Positions 50,540 through 59,339 of a stretch of 64,000 bases of DNA are shown here, one piece after another (the stretch's first letter is position 1; the number at the start of each line of letters is the position of its first letter). Position numbers and translations under genes: made by a program. Location of the stretch: contig CAWHWB010000002.1 of assembly GCA_963832875.1 (NCBI GenBank), positions 496,001 through 560,000 of the forward strand, given 5' to 3'. The stretch comes from AP-15 sp963832875 (GTDB lineage Bacteria; Pseudomonadota; Alphaproteobacteria; ATCC43930; CGMCC-115725). The notes beneath the pieces are model-generated. The model saw only the letters and a list, made by a program, of their open reading frames with translations. It did no database searches and was not told where the DNA came from.

Positions 50540-52886
50540 ATGATCGGTCGCATCCTGGTCGGCTTGGCCGCATTGCTGCTGGTGCTCGCCGGCGGGTTCT
50601 ACCTCTATCTGTGCTCGTCCCTGCCGCAGACCAGCGGCCGACTGGTTGTGGCCGGGCCAAAGGCTACGATCCGTATCGCCCGCGATGCCAACGGCATTCC
50701 GACCATCACCGCGCAAGACGATGACGACGCCGCCTTCGGCCTCGGTTTTGTCCATGCCCAGGATCGGCTATTCCAGATGGAATTGCAGCGGCGTTATGCC
50801 GCCGGACGGCTGGCCGAGATCATTGGGCCCGCAAGCGGTGCCGCTCGACAAACAGATGCGGGTGCTCGGGCTCTACCGCGCCGCCGAGGCCGAGATTCCG
50901 TATCTGTCGTCCGAAGTCAACCGCGCGTTCCGGGCCTATGCCGCCGGGGTCAACGACTTTCTCGCCTCGCGCCGCGCCGCGTTGCCGCCCGAATTCTTGC
51001 TGCTGCATTTTCGCCCCGAGCCATGGCACGAGGCCGACAGCCTGGTCTGGGGCAAGCTGATGTCGTTGCAGCTCGACGGCAATTATCGCGGCGAGCTGCT
51101 GCGCGCGCAGATGGCGCGGACGATCCCGCCGGCCGACATGGCTTTCTCTACCCCGAATACCCGAAGGATGCGCCGACCACCCTGGCCGCGATGCTGCCGA
51201 TCTACCGCCGGCTGGCGCTCGGCCGGCTCTATGATCTGCTGCCGCCGACGGCCGGCCCGCATTACGCCTCGAACAATTGGGTGGTCGACGGCAAGCACAG
51301 CGCCAGCGGCAAGCCGCTTCTCGCCAACGACCCGCATCTCGCCTTTGGCGCGCCGGGCTTCTGGTATCTCGCCCGGCTGAAGACGCCCGGCCGCGAGATC
51401 GCCGGGGCCACCGCCGCCGGCGTACCGCTCGTCGTGATCGGCCACAACAACCATATCGCCTGGGGGTTTACGACGACCACCGCCGATGTCGAAGACCTCT
51501 TTGTCGAGAAGGTCGATCCCGCCGATCCCGACCGCTATCTGACCCCAGACGGAGACGCGCCGTTCGTTACGCGCGATGAAAAGATCCGGGTTCGCGGCGC
51601 TGCTCCGGTCCGGCTGATCGTGCGCGCGACCCGGCACGGGCCGGTCTTGTCCGACGTGTTGCCGCCGGGCACCGCCGATCCGGGCTATGTGCTGGCGCTG
51701 TCGGCGACCTTCCTCGTACCGCGGGATCTCAGCGCCGAGGCGCTGTGGCGGGTCGACCGCGCCGCCGACTGGCCGAGCTTTCGCGCCGCGTGGCGGGGCT
51801 TTGTCGGGCCGATGCAGAACACCGTCTATGCCGACGACGGCGGTACGATCGGCTTTATCGCGGCGGGGCTGGTGCCGATCCGCGGCAAGGGCGAGGGCTG
51901 GATGCCGGCCCCGGGCTGGACCGGGAAATATGATTGGAAGGGGTTCATCCCGTTCGACGCGCTGCCCCAGGCGACCAACCCGGCCTCGGGCCGTTTCGTC
52001 AGCGCCAACAACAGGATCGTCCCCGATAGCTTATCCCTACTTCATCAGCCGCGACTGGGACTTGCCGAACCGCGCCGAGCGGATCGAGATGTTGCTGGAC
52101 CGGACCCCGCTGCAAACGCCGGCGTCGAGCGCGGCAATCGAGGCCGACACCCTCTCGCTGATGGCGCAGCGGCTGGTGCCGCTGATGATCCGGAGCGCCC
52201 CGGCCGACGCCGCCTCGCGCGAGGTGCTGCGGCGACTGCGCCACTGGAATTTTCACATGGACCGCGACCAGGTGGCGCCGTTGCTGTTCACCGCCTGGCT
52301 GCGCCAGTTCAGCCGTACCACCCTGTTCGGCCGCTTTGGCGACGCGGTGGCGGGGTATTGGGACTTGAAGCCGCGGGTCATGGAGGCGGTGTTGACCCGG
52401 CGCCCGGACTGGTGCGCCGACCCGAAGCGGCCAGGAGCCGAGACCTGTGTCACCCGGCTCGCCCAATCGCTTCGCGCGACGCTCGCCGAGCTGCGCCGCG
52501 CCTATGGCGACGATATGACGACATGGCGATGGGGCAGGGCGCATATTGCGGTCTTCGCCAACCCGGTCTTCAGCCAGGTCCCGGTGCTGCGCGACTGGGT
52601 CGATCCGTCGATTTCCACCCCCGGCGCCTACGACACCGTCAATCGCGGCCCGAGCCTAATCCGCGACGACCGGCGCCCGTTCGAGCAGGTGTTCGGCGCC
52701 GGCCTGCGCATCATCACCGACCTTGCCGCGCCAGCGGATTCGCGAATGATCGTCACCACCGGCCAGTCCGGCAATCCCCTGTCGCCTCGTTTCGCCGATC
52801 TCGTCCGCCGCTGGCGCGATTTCGCCTGGCTCTTTCCCGGCCGCGCCGCCGCCGTATCCACCTTGGAACTGGAGCCTTCACGTTGA
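50540..52886 (+). CDS. Penicillin acylase family protein (Ntn hydrolase), three frameshifts
   Basis: N-terminal membrane helix (ILVGLAALLLVLAGGFYLYL), then the acylase alpha region (DANGIPTITAQDDDDAAFGL, GFVHAQDRLFQMELQRRYAA), linker, and the beta chain beginning at the N-terminal nucleophile Ser in YASNNWVVDG, with NDPHLAFGAPGFWYLARL and NNHIAWGFTTTTADVEDLFV. The gene is split over two frames. Changes that restore one frame: drop a C in GGGCCC near 50828, add a G at ATGGCTT near 51140, drop a T in GCTTATC near 52031; a clean protein of about 780 residues ending at 52886 results. Such acylases act on amide antibiotics or acyl-homoserine lactones; target unknown. Confidence 0.8.
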
Positions 52887-52952
52887 ACGATCGGCTGGCG
52901 ACATACGACGAAATATTTTAACGTTAGAGCGGAAATCAAAGGAACGCGTCGA

Positions 52953-53189
52953 GTGCAACGAACACAGAAATTTGCAGTGGTTCTCAAACCTGTGGAGAAG
53001 TGCGGCTTTACGGTAAGAGTTCCGTCGCTCCCAGAGATCGTTCCCTACGGAAATGACGAGGCCGAGGCGCTGGCGATGGCTGCGGACGCAATTCGGTTGG
53101 TTATCGAAGACTGTGCGGCGCGCGGCGAACCCATCCGCCACGGCGAACCTTCGCAAATTCGCGCGGTGACGGTCATCCTCGCGGCGTGA
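52953..53189 (+). CDS. hicB: HicB-family antitoxin
   Basis: A 78-residue HicB-type antitoxin: KFAVVLKPVEKCGFTVRVPS, LPEIVPYGNDEAEALAMAAD, AIRLVIEDCAARGEPI. The partial RNase-H-like fold with the GL/P-x-x-x-Y/T-x-G-x-x-x-E-A-x-x-x-A motif is clear. No DNA-binding C-terminus (HTH/RHH) is present; this is the short form. GTG start at 52953. It overlaps the start of the HicA remnant by 4 bases, so it is translationally coupled to a non-functional toxin. Confidence 0.85.
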   Translation: MQRTQKFAVVLKPVEKCGFTVRVPSLPEIVPYGNDEAEALAMAADAIRLVIEDCAARGEPIRHGEPSQIRAVTVILAA

Positions 53190-53418
53190 GCGAGCGGCTA
53201 CCTTCGCTGAGGGAGAGAGAAGTCGTTCGTGCCCTGGAGCGCGCCGGTTTTGCGGTTTCCCGGACTTGAGGCAGTCATTGCCGGCTTGGACTCACGAGCG
53301 ACCCGGCGCGAAAGGTCACGGTGCCCTGCAGGGCAGCGAGGACCTCAAACGAGGCACCCTCCGCAGCATCATCGCCCAGGTTGGCCTGACCGTGGCGGAG
53401 TTCGTGGCGCTGCTGTGA
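53186..53418 (+). pseudogene. HicA-family toxin, disrupted by an in-frame TGA and a frameshift
   Basis: From GTG 53186 the frame reads VSERLPSLREREVVRALERA, then GFAVSRT and TGA at 53267-53269, and then continues GSHCRLGLTSDPARKVTVP. Here the toxin motif R-x-R/K-G-S-H is cut by the TGA. The frame is next lost at GTGCCCTGC (53321-53329): one C is missing, and with CCCC it continues LQGSEDLKRGTLRSIIAQVG, then LTVAEFVALL and stop at 53418. All HicA motifs are otherwise intact (GSH with the catalytic His, VTVP, DLKRGTLRSI), so inactivation is recent. One of the two lesions could be a sequencing error; two in one small gene make true decay likely. Confidence 0.7.
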
Positions 53419-53457
53419 CGCTGCAATATTGCTGCAAAACCCATCGGGCCATGATGA

Positions 53458-54699
53458 ATGAATGATCTGCCGGTGACGATCGCCGATATCCGCCGGGCCG
53501 CAGCGGCGATCGAGGGCGCGGTGGCGCGCACCCCCACCATCGTGGCGCCGGCACTCTCCGCGCTCGCCCGGTGCGAAATCCATTTGAAGCTCGAAAACCT
53601 GCACCGCACCGGCTCGTTCAAGGAACGCGGGGCGCTGAACAAGCTGTTGACCCTGACCCCGGCGCAGCGCAGCGGCGGCGTCGTCGCAATGTCCGCCGGC
53701 AACCATGCCCAGGGTGTCGCCTATCATGCCCGCCGGCTCGGCGTCCCGGCGACGATCGTGATGCCCGGGGGCACGCCGTTCATCAAGGTCGAGCGCACCG
53801 AGGCGCTTGGCGCCGTCGTCCTGCTGAAGGGTGAGAGCCTCGCTGCGGCGCGCGAAGCGGCCCAGGCGCTCGCCCGGCAAAACGGGCTCGTCTTTATCCA
53901 TCCCTATGACGATCCTGCGGTCATCGCCGGCCAAGGGACGATCGCGCTCGAATTTCTCGCCGACTGCCCCGGCCTCGAAGCGCTCATTGTTCCGGTCGGC
54001 GGCGGCGGCCTGATTTCCGGGATCGCGATCGCCGCCAAGGCGCTGAACCCTGAAATCGAGATCGTCGGCGTCCAATCGACGCTCTACCCCTCGATGCAGC
54101 GCCTGATGCAAGGCAAAGACCCCGGACCGCCCGCCGAGGCCGCGACCTTGGCCGAAGGGATCGCGGTCAAGGAGCCGGGTCGGCTGACCCGCCGGATCGT
54201 TGAGGCGCTGGTGTCCGACATCTTGCTGGTCGACGATGCGAGGCTCGAAGACGCGGTCGAGATCCTGCTCGATCGCCAAAAGCTAGTGGCCGAGGGCGCC
54301 GGAGCAGCCGCCCTCGCCGCCATACTCGGCGCTCCCGAACGGTTCGCCGGAAAGCGGGTCGGAATCGTCGTATCCGGCGGCAATATCGACGTGCGGCTGT
54401 TGGCCTCGATCCTGATGCGCGGCCTGGTGCGCGAGGGCCGCCTGGTGCGGCTGCGCGCCGACTTGCCCGATTTGCCGGGTGCCTTGTCCCGCGTCTCCGG
54501 GATCATCGGCAAGCATGCCGGCAACATCGTCGAGGTCCATCATCAGCGCCTGTTTCACGACACCTCGGTCAAGCGCGCCGAACTCGACGTGGTCGTCGAA
54601 ACCCAGAACCGCCGGCACGTCGAGACGCTGATCGCGGCGTTGAACGACGCCGGCTTCCCGACCCGGCTGCTGTTGGGCGCCGCCGATGAACCGGCCTAA
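53458..54699 (+). CDS. Threonine ammonia-lyase (threonine dehydratase) with ACT domain
   Basis: A 413-residue PLP enzyme converting threonine (or serine) to 2-oxobutyrate and ammonia. The PLP Lys is in RTGSFKERGALNKLL (about residue 53); the glycine-rich phosphate-binding loop is PVGGGGLISGIA (about 180-191). From about residue 325 there is an ACT-like regulatory domain (RLRADLPDLPGALSRVSGII). The length and single ACT suit the TdcB/short IlvA type; biosynthetic or catabolic role is not resolved. ATG 53458. Confidence 0.92.
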   Translation: MNDLPVTIADIRRAAAAIEGAVARTPTIVAPALSALARCEIHLKLENLHRTGSFKERGALNKLLTLTPAQRSGGVVAMSAGNHAQGVAYHARRLGVPATIVMPGGTPFIKVERTEALGAVVLLKGESLAAAREAAQALARQNGLVFIHPYDDPAVIAGQGTIALEFLADCPGLEALIVPVGGGGLISGIAIAAKALNPEIEIVGVQSTLYPSMQRLMQGKDPGPPAEAATLAEGIAVKEPGRLTRRIVEALVSDILLVDDARLEDAVEILLDRQKLVAEGAGAAALAAILGAPERFAGKRVGIVVSGGNIDVRLLASILMRGLVREGRLVRLRADLPDLPGALSRVSGIIGKHAGNIVEVHHQRLFHDTSVKRAELDVVVETQNRRHVETLIAALNDAGFPTRLLLGAADEPA

Positions 54700-54719
54700 G
54701 ATCGGTCCTACCCGGCTTC

Positions 54720-54767
54720 CCCTCACGCGCTTCCCGGGTCGTGGTCCGGGGGTCGGGTGGGTGAGGG
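54720..54767. terminator. Palindromic hairpin between convergent genes
   Basis: CCCTCAC (54720-54726) pairs with GTGAGGG (54761-54767), with CCCGG/CCGGG-type pairs inside. It lies between ilvA-like (ends 54699) and the convergent DUF1330 gene (ends 54772) and is followed by TGTTT, so it may act as a bidirectional terminator. Wording resembles dispersed alphaproteobacterial palindromes, for example the related hairpin at 62117. Confidence 0.4.
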
Positions 54768-54771
54768 TGTT

Positions 54772-55062
54772 TCAGCCCGCGCCTTCGACCAGAATCAGCC
54801 GGCCGCTCGAAGCGCTCTGCCGGATCTTCAGCGCCTGTTGATATTCGTCCGAGCGATACCAGCGCCGCGCGGCGTCGGCGTCGGGAAATTCGATGACGAC
54901 GATGCGCTGTGGCGCGGGCGTGCCTTCGAGCAGTTCGGCGTTGCCGCCGCGCACGACGAAATGGCCGCCGAAGCGGGCGATGCTGGCCGCGGCCAGCGGC
55001 CGGTAGGGTTCGTAGGCGGCGGGATCGGTCACCTGGACATCGGCGATGACATAAGCGGGCAT
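54772..55062 (-). CDS. DUF1330 family protein
   Basis: A 96-residue single-domain protein of the dimeric alpha-beta barrel type: AYVIADVQVTDPAAYEPYRP, IARFGGHFVVRGGNAELLEG, PQRIVVIEFPDADAARRWYR, SDEYQQALKIRQSASSGRLI. This is an exact DUF1330 layout; members are common in alphaproteobacteria and have no established reaction. ATG 55062 with GGAGAAG upstream on the coding strand. Confidence 0.92.
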   Translation of the reverse strand: MPAYVIADVQVTDPAAYEPYRPLAAASIARFGGHFVVRGGNAELLEGTPAPQRIVVIEFPDADAARRWYRSDEYQQALKIRQSASSGRLILVEGAG

Positions 55063-55183
55063 CGGCTTCTCCTCCGGGCTGCAGCATCCGCAGCCTAGCA
55101 TGCCGCGTCGCCACAACGACCGCTTGCCGCGGCGCGAGCAATCCCCACATGCCGGGGCATCGATCCGAAATTGGGGGCTGCCA

Positions 55184-55678
55184 GTGACCGCCGGATACGA
55201 TTTTTCTCCGCGCGCCGATCGCGATTGGGGAATGCCCGACCCTGCGGCGTTTCCGGAAATCTACGAGGGCGTGCTGTGGCGCCGGGTCGCGGCCTACCTC
55301 GTCGATCTGTTCTGCATCGGCGGGCTCGCTATCGCCCTCTGGTGCGGGTTCGCGGTTTTGTGGCTGTTGAGCTTTGGCCTGTTGGGCCCGCTGTTGTGGC
55401 TTCTGTTCGGGCTGCTGCCGCTCGCCTACCACACCCTCTTGCTGAGCGGCCGGCGTTCGGCCACTTTCGGCATGCGCTGGTTCGACCTCGAGCTGCGCTC
55501 GGTTTCGGGGGAGCGGCCGACTTTGTTGCAGGCGCTGGTGCAGACCGCGCTGTTTTACATCACCGTCGCGATGACCTGCTCGCTGATCCTGTTGTTTGCG
55601 CTGTTCAACCGGCGGCGCCGCACGCTGCACGACGTGTTCGCCGGCGCTGTCATGGTGCGCACGCTGCCGATGGCGTAA
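55184..55678 (+). CDS. RDD family membrane protein
   Basis: A 164-residue protein with an N-terminal polar part and an RDD domain: LWRRVAAYLVDLFCIGGLAI (R and D of the motif), two to three membrane helices (ALWCGFAVLWLLSFGLLGPL, HTLLLSGRRSATFGMRWF, LFYITVAMTCSLILLFALFN), and the C-terminal RRTLHDVFAGAVMVRT. RDD proteins are small inner-membrane proteins; some are Na+/H+-linked, but no role can be assigned. GTG start at 55184; an upstream in-frame ATG at 55100 is less likely. Confidence 0.85.
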   Translation: MTAGYDFSPRADRDWGMPDPAAFPEIYEGVLWRRVAAYLVDLFCIGGLAIALWCGFAVLWLLSFGLLGPLLWLLFGLLPLAYHTLLLSGRRSATFGMRWFDLELRSVSGERPTLLQALVQTALFYITVAMTCSLILLFALFNRRRRTLHDVFAGAVMVRTLPMA

Positions 55679-55686
55679 CCACCCGG

Positions 55687-56493
55687 TCAGCAGTGCGGCT
55701 TGCCGAGAGCCTCGATGTCTACGAGCTTGGCGCGGATCGAATAGTCGCCATAGTCGATCACCATGTCGGTCGAAACCCCGTTGTCGAGAAGCCGCATCCC
55801 GAGCTCGTAATCCGGCTCCTCGGCGGTGGCGTCGGCCGGAAAGAAGGCAAGCCGAACATTCCACCCGGGCCGCTCCAACAGTGGGCTCAGCTTTGCCGAA
55901 GCGGGATCGGCGGTCACCCTGTTCCCGATCACCGCGGAGACCTGAACCGCGTTTTCGTCTGCGGCGCCGTCGAACACCTGGCGCGAGAGGAAGGTCTTGC
56001 CCTCGCTGGCCTTGTCGATCAACAGGATCGTGTGGGCACTGGGAAACAGCACGCCCGGCGCCAGCTTTATGGTGTGCGGCTTCGGCATCGTGAACTGGGC
56101 GACGCCGCCCTGTCCCGGCCCGTCGAGCCGTGCCGTGCCGCGAATCTCCTGGTCGAGCTCGCCGTTTCGGGTCTGGCGCTGATTGAACCGGTAACGCAGC
56201 CCGTCTTTCGCTTCCCAGGTAACGAAGCTCGAGGTGATGTCGACGTCACGGCTCTCGGCATAGCGCATCTTGAGCCGGTAGCGCTGCTCGATGGTCCAGC
56301 CGTTGCAGGTCTCGCCCCACTCGTAATCCATCGTGCCATTCGCATCGACCACCCCCGAATCGGTGCGCGCCGATCCCAAGGTCATCGTGTAGAGCGCGCG
56401 ATGCGGCGTGATCTCCGCCCCGCGCGCGATCGGCGCCGACGCGCCGGCCAGCCCGATCGCGAACAGCAGAATGCCGATGCGCCGCGGATTCAT
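55687..56493 (-). CDS. eipB: Cell-envelope integrity protein EipB (DUF1849 family)
   Basis: A 268-residue periplasmic protein. Signal peptide MNPRRIGILLFAIGLAGASA, with cleavage near ARG-AE. DUF1849 features: EITPHRALYTMTLGSARTDS, GTMDYEWGETCNGWTIEQRY, VTWEAKDGLRYRFNQRQTRN, LFPSAHTILLIDKASEGKTF and the C-terminal RAKLVDIEALGKPHC. The two Cys residues, one in GETCNG and one at the very C-terminus, are the conserved disulfide of the EipB beta-spiral fold described in Brucella. EipB supports envelope integrity in Rhizobiales; the phenotype here is unknown. Confidence 0.92.
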   Translation of the reverse strand: MNPRRIGILLFAIGLAGASAPIARGAEITPHRALYTMTLGSARTDSGVVDANGTMDYEWGETCNGWTIEQRYRLKMRYAESRDVDITSSFVTWEAKDGLRYRFNQRQTRNGELDQEIRGTARLDGPGQGGVAQFTMPKPHTIKLAPGVLFPSAHTILLIDKASEGKTFLSRQVFDGAADENAVQVSAVIGNRVTADPASAKLSPLLERPGWNVRLAFFPADATAEEPDYELGMRLLDNGVSTDMVIDYGDYSIRAKLVDIEALGKPHC

Positions 56494-56627
56494 CGACGAT
56501 CTTCCCCCGGCCCCCCGCCGCCGGCCGACGGCTGCGATACCCTCCGCTCGGTGTTCATTTCGTGCTCTCGGTAAAACGTGATTCAGGCTGCGCGAGAACG
56601 AGCATAGCGGCGTGGTGCCGCGGCGGC

Positions 56628-58487
56628 TCAGGACCTCGGCCCCTTTTCCGACGGCAAGGCCAGCCGCAAATGCAGTTCGGCCAGCCGCTCGGGCGGGATC
56701 GGCGCCGGCGCCTGCATCATCAGGTCGCGCGCCTGCTGGTTCATCGGGAAGGCGATGATTTCGCGGATGTTCGGCGTGTCCGCCAGCAGCATGACGATGC
56801 GGTCGATGCCGGGCGCCAGCCCGCCATGCGGCGGCGCGCCGTATTTGAAGGCGTTGAGCATGCCGGCAAAGCGGGTCTCGATTTCGGCCGCCGAATAGCC
56901 GGCGATGGCGAAGGCCTTGTACATGATCTCGGGGCTGTGATTGCGGATGGCGCCCGACGCCAGTTCGACCCCGTTGCACACGATGTCATATTGATGGGCT
57001 AAGATATCGAGCGGATCCTGCTGTTCGAGTGCCGCGAGCCCGCCTTGCGGCATCGAGAACGGGTTGTGGCTGAACCCGATCTTGGCGGTCTCCTCATCGA
57101 GCTCGTACATCGGAAAATCGACGATCCAGCAGAAGCGGAACGTGCTCTCCTCAGCGAGGCCGAGTTCGCCCGCGATGCGGGTGCGCGCCTGGCCGGCGAG
57201 CCGTTCCGCGTCGGCCTTGTCGCCGGCGGCGAAAAAAACCACATCGCCGCCGCCGAGCCCCGTACGTTGGGCAAGCTCGGCGATCTCTTCGGGTTCGAGA
57301 TTATTCGCGATCGGGCCGCGCCCGAGCAGCATCGGTTCGTACGCTGCGCTTTCAGTCCGAGCGTCTGAGCTTCCACGAGCTTCCGGGTTGCCGGTGTCGA
57401 AGATGACGTAGCCCAGACCGGGGGCCCCCATCTCTGATTTCGCCCATTCGTCCATCTTGTCCAAGAAGGAGGAGCGTGGTCTCGATGCGGCTCCAGGAGC
57501 GGGAATCGCTCTGACCACGCCGCCGCCCTCGACAATGCGCCGGAAGGCTCGGAATTTCGAGCCGCCGAACAGTTTCGAGACGTCGGCGATGACCAGCGGG
57601 TTGCGCAGATCGGGCTTGTCGGTGCCGTATTTGAGCATCGCGTCGCGATAGGCGATTTGCGGAAACGGCGGCGCGGTGACCGGCCGCCTTCCGCCGAATT
57701 CCTCGAAGATGCCGTGCAGCACTGGCTCGACCGCGGCAAATACGTCTTCCTGGGTCACGAATGACATTTCGAGATCGAGCTGGTAGAACTCGCCCGGCGC
57801 GCGGTCGGCGCGGCCGGCTTCGTCGCGGAAGCACGGGGCAATCTGGAAATAGCGGTCAAACCCGGCCACCATCAGCAATTGCTTGAATTGCTGGGGCGCC
57901 TGCGGCAGCACGTAGAATTCACCCGGATGCAGCCGGCTCGGCACGTAGTAGGGGCGTGCGCCCTCGGGCGAGTCCGCGGTCAGGATCGGCGTCTGGAATT
58001 CGGCGAAACCCTGCGCGATCATCCGCCGCCGAATAGCGGCGATGACCCGTGAACGCAGCATGATGTTGGCGTGCATGCGCTCGCGCCGCAAATCGAGAAA
58101 GCGGTAGGTGAGGCGCATCTCCTCGGGGTATTCGGCATCGCTGTTGACCGGAAACGGCAGCGGCTCGGCCTCCGACTGGATTTCGATCTCGGCGATCGCC
58201 AGCTCGATCTCGCCGGTGTCGAGCCTGGGGTTGACGGTGTCGGGCGAACGGGGGGCGATGCGACCGGTCAAGGTCGCGACGCTTTCGAGCCGCAGCGCAT
58301 CGGCGGCCGCGAACAACGGCGACGAGGCGTCGATCACGCATTGCGTGACGCCGTAATGGTCGCGCAGGTCGATGAACAGTAGGTGGCCGTGGTCGCGCTT
58401 GCGGTGCACCCAGCCCGACAGCCGCGCATTCCGCCCCGCATCGGCAAGGCGCAGCGCTCCACAGGTGTGGGTTCGGTAAACGTGCAT
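56628..58487 (-). CDS. aspS: Aspartyl-tRNA synthetase
   Basis: A 619-residue class II aminoacyl-tRNA synthetase. OB-fold anticodon-binding domain with VHRKRDHGHLLFIDLRDHYG (about residues 25-44), motif 1/2 regions including FAEFQTPILTADSPEGARPY and the Asp-binding FRDEAGRADRAPGEFYQLDL, the GAD insert domain, and motif 3 GLAPGIDRIVMLLADTPNIR near the C-terminus. Bacterial-type. One unusual insertion of about 20 residues occurs in the GAD region (TGNPEARGSSDARTESAAYE) and lengthens the family-typical GLGYIIF...GPIAK segment. The start at 58487 (MHVYRTHTC) matches the family; 14 further codons are open upstream. Confidence 0.95.
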   Translation of the reverse strand: MHVYRTHTCGALRLADAGRNARLSGWVHRKRDHGHLLFIDLRDHYGVTQCVIDASSPLFAAADALRLESVATLTGRIAPRSPDTVNPRLDTGEIELAIAEIEIQSEAEPLPFPVNSDAEYPEEMRLTYRFLDLRRERMHANIMLRSRVIAAIRRRMIAQGFAEFQTPILTADSPEGARPYYVPSRLHPGEFYVLPQAPQQFKQLLMVAGFDRYFQIAPCFRDEAGRADRAPGEFYQLDLEMSFVTQEDVFAAVEPVLHGIFEEFGGRRPVTAPPFPQIAYRDAMLKYGTDKPDLRNPLVIADVSKLFGGSKFRAFRRIVEGGGVVRAIPAPGAASRPRSSFLDKMDEWAKSEMGAPGLGYVIFDTGNPEARGSSDARTESAAYEPMLLGRGPIANNLEPEEIAELAQRTGLGGGDVVFFAAGDKADAERLAGQARTRIAGELGLAEESTFRFCWIVDFPMYELDEETAKIGFSHNPFSMPQGGLAALEQQDPLDILAHQYDIVCNGVELASGAIRNHSPEIMYKAFAIAGYSAAEIETRFAGMLNAFKYGAPPHGGLAPGIDRIVMLLADTPNIREIIAFPMNQQARDLMMQAPAPIPPERLAELHLRLALPSEKGPRS

Positions 58488-58675
58488 TGGCGTCAGGTCC
58501 GGCGCGGCGTTGCAGGCGAGGGGGTACACGGCACGGAACGCCGATGCTTGTCAAGCCGGGCCCCGGGGGGAGGGGAGGGAGCAGGGCGCGCCGCCGACCG
58601 GATGGGTGCGATTTGCCTCCCCCCGACGAGCGGTTATGGTAGCCGCCGCTGCGGCGAGGGCCGGCCGGGGTTCGT

Positions 58676-59317
58676 GTGAGCGACATCTTCCGCGAGATCG
58701 ACGAGGAGCTTCGGCGCGACAATCTGCTCAAGCTGTGGTCGCGCTACGGGCGTTACATCGTGGCCCTGGCGGTGGTCGCCCTGATGCTGGCCGGCGGGGT
58801 GGTGGCCTGGCGCGATCATCAGCGCTCCGAGCGCCTCGAGCAATCGGCCCGCTATGCCGGCGCCTTGGGCCTGGCCCGCGCCGGCAAGACCGCCGACGCC
58901 GCCATCGTGTTCGCGGCGATCGCGCGGGAGGGCGGCGGCTACGCGGTCCTCGCCTCGTTCGAGGACGCGGCATTGCTGGCGAAGTTGAGCGATCGCAAAG
59001 GTGCCGTCGCGGCCTATGACCGCATTGCCGCTAACAGTGCCGTCAATTCCGCCTTCCGCGATTTGGCCATCCTCGATCGGGTGATGGCGACCCCGCCCGC
59101 GGCCGATCCGAAGGCGGCGATCACCCGCCTGGCGCCGCTGACCGCGCCCGGCAACCCGTGGCGCCCGACCGCGATCGAGCTGACCGCGGCAGCGCGGCTC
59201 GAGCTCGGCGAACGGAAGCGTGCGCTGGCGCTGTACAAGAATCTCGCCGATGATCCGGCGACGCCGCGGAACCTGCGCGCCCGAGCCGCCGAAATGGTCG
59301 CGGCGCTTGCTCCATAG
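58676..59317 (+). CDS. YfgM-like tetratricopeptide-repeat membrane protein
   Basis: A 213-residue protein: cytoplasmic N-terminus SDIFREIDEELRRDNLLKLW, a single membrane helix (YIVALAVVALMLAGGVVAWR, about residues 22-41) and a TPR-like periplasmic domain (KTADAAIVFAAIAREGGGYA, YDRIAANSAVNSAFRDLAIL, GERKRALALYKNLADDPATP). YfgM is a SecYEG-associated chaperone-linked protein; gene order yfgM-bamB-der is conserved in proteobacteria, and it holds here. GTG start at 58676. Confidence 0.9.
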   Translation: MSDIFREIDEELRRDNLLKLWSRYGRYIVALAVVALMLAGGVVAWRDHQRSERLEQSARYAGALGLARAGKTADAAIVFAAIAREGGGYAVLASFEDAALLAKLSDRKGAVAAYDRIAANSAVNSAFRDLAILDRVMATPPAADPKAAITRLAPLTAPGNPWRPTAIELTAAARLELGERKRALALYKNLADDPATPRNLRARAAEMVAALAP

Positions 59318-59339
59318 CAGTTGAGGCACACCTCCTCCG

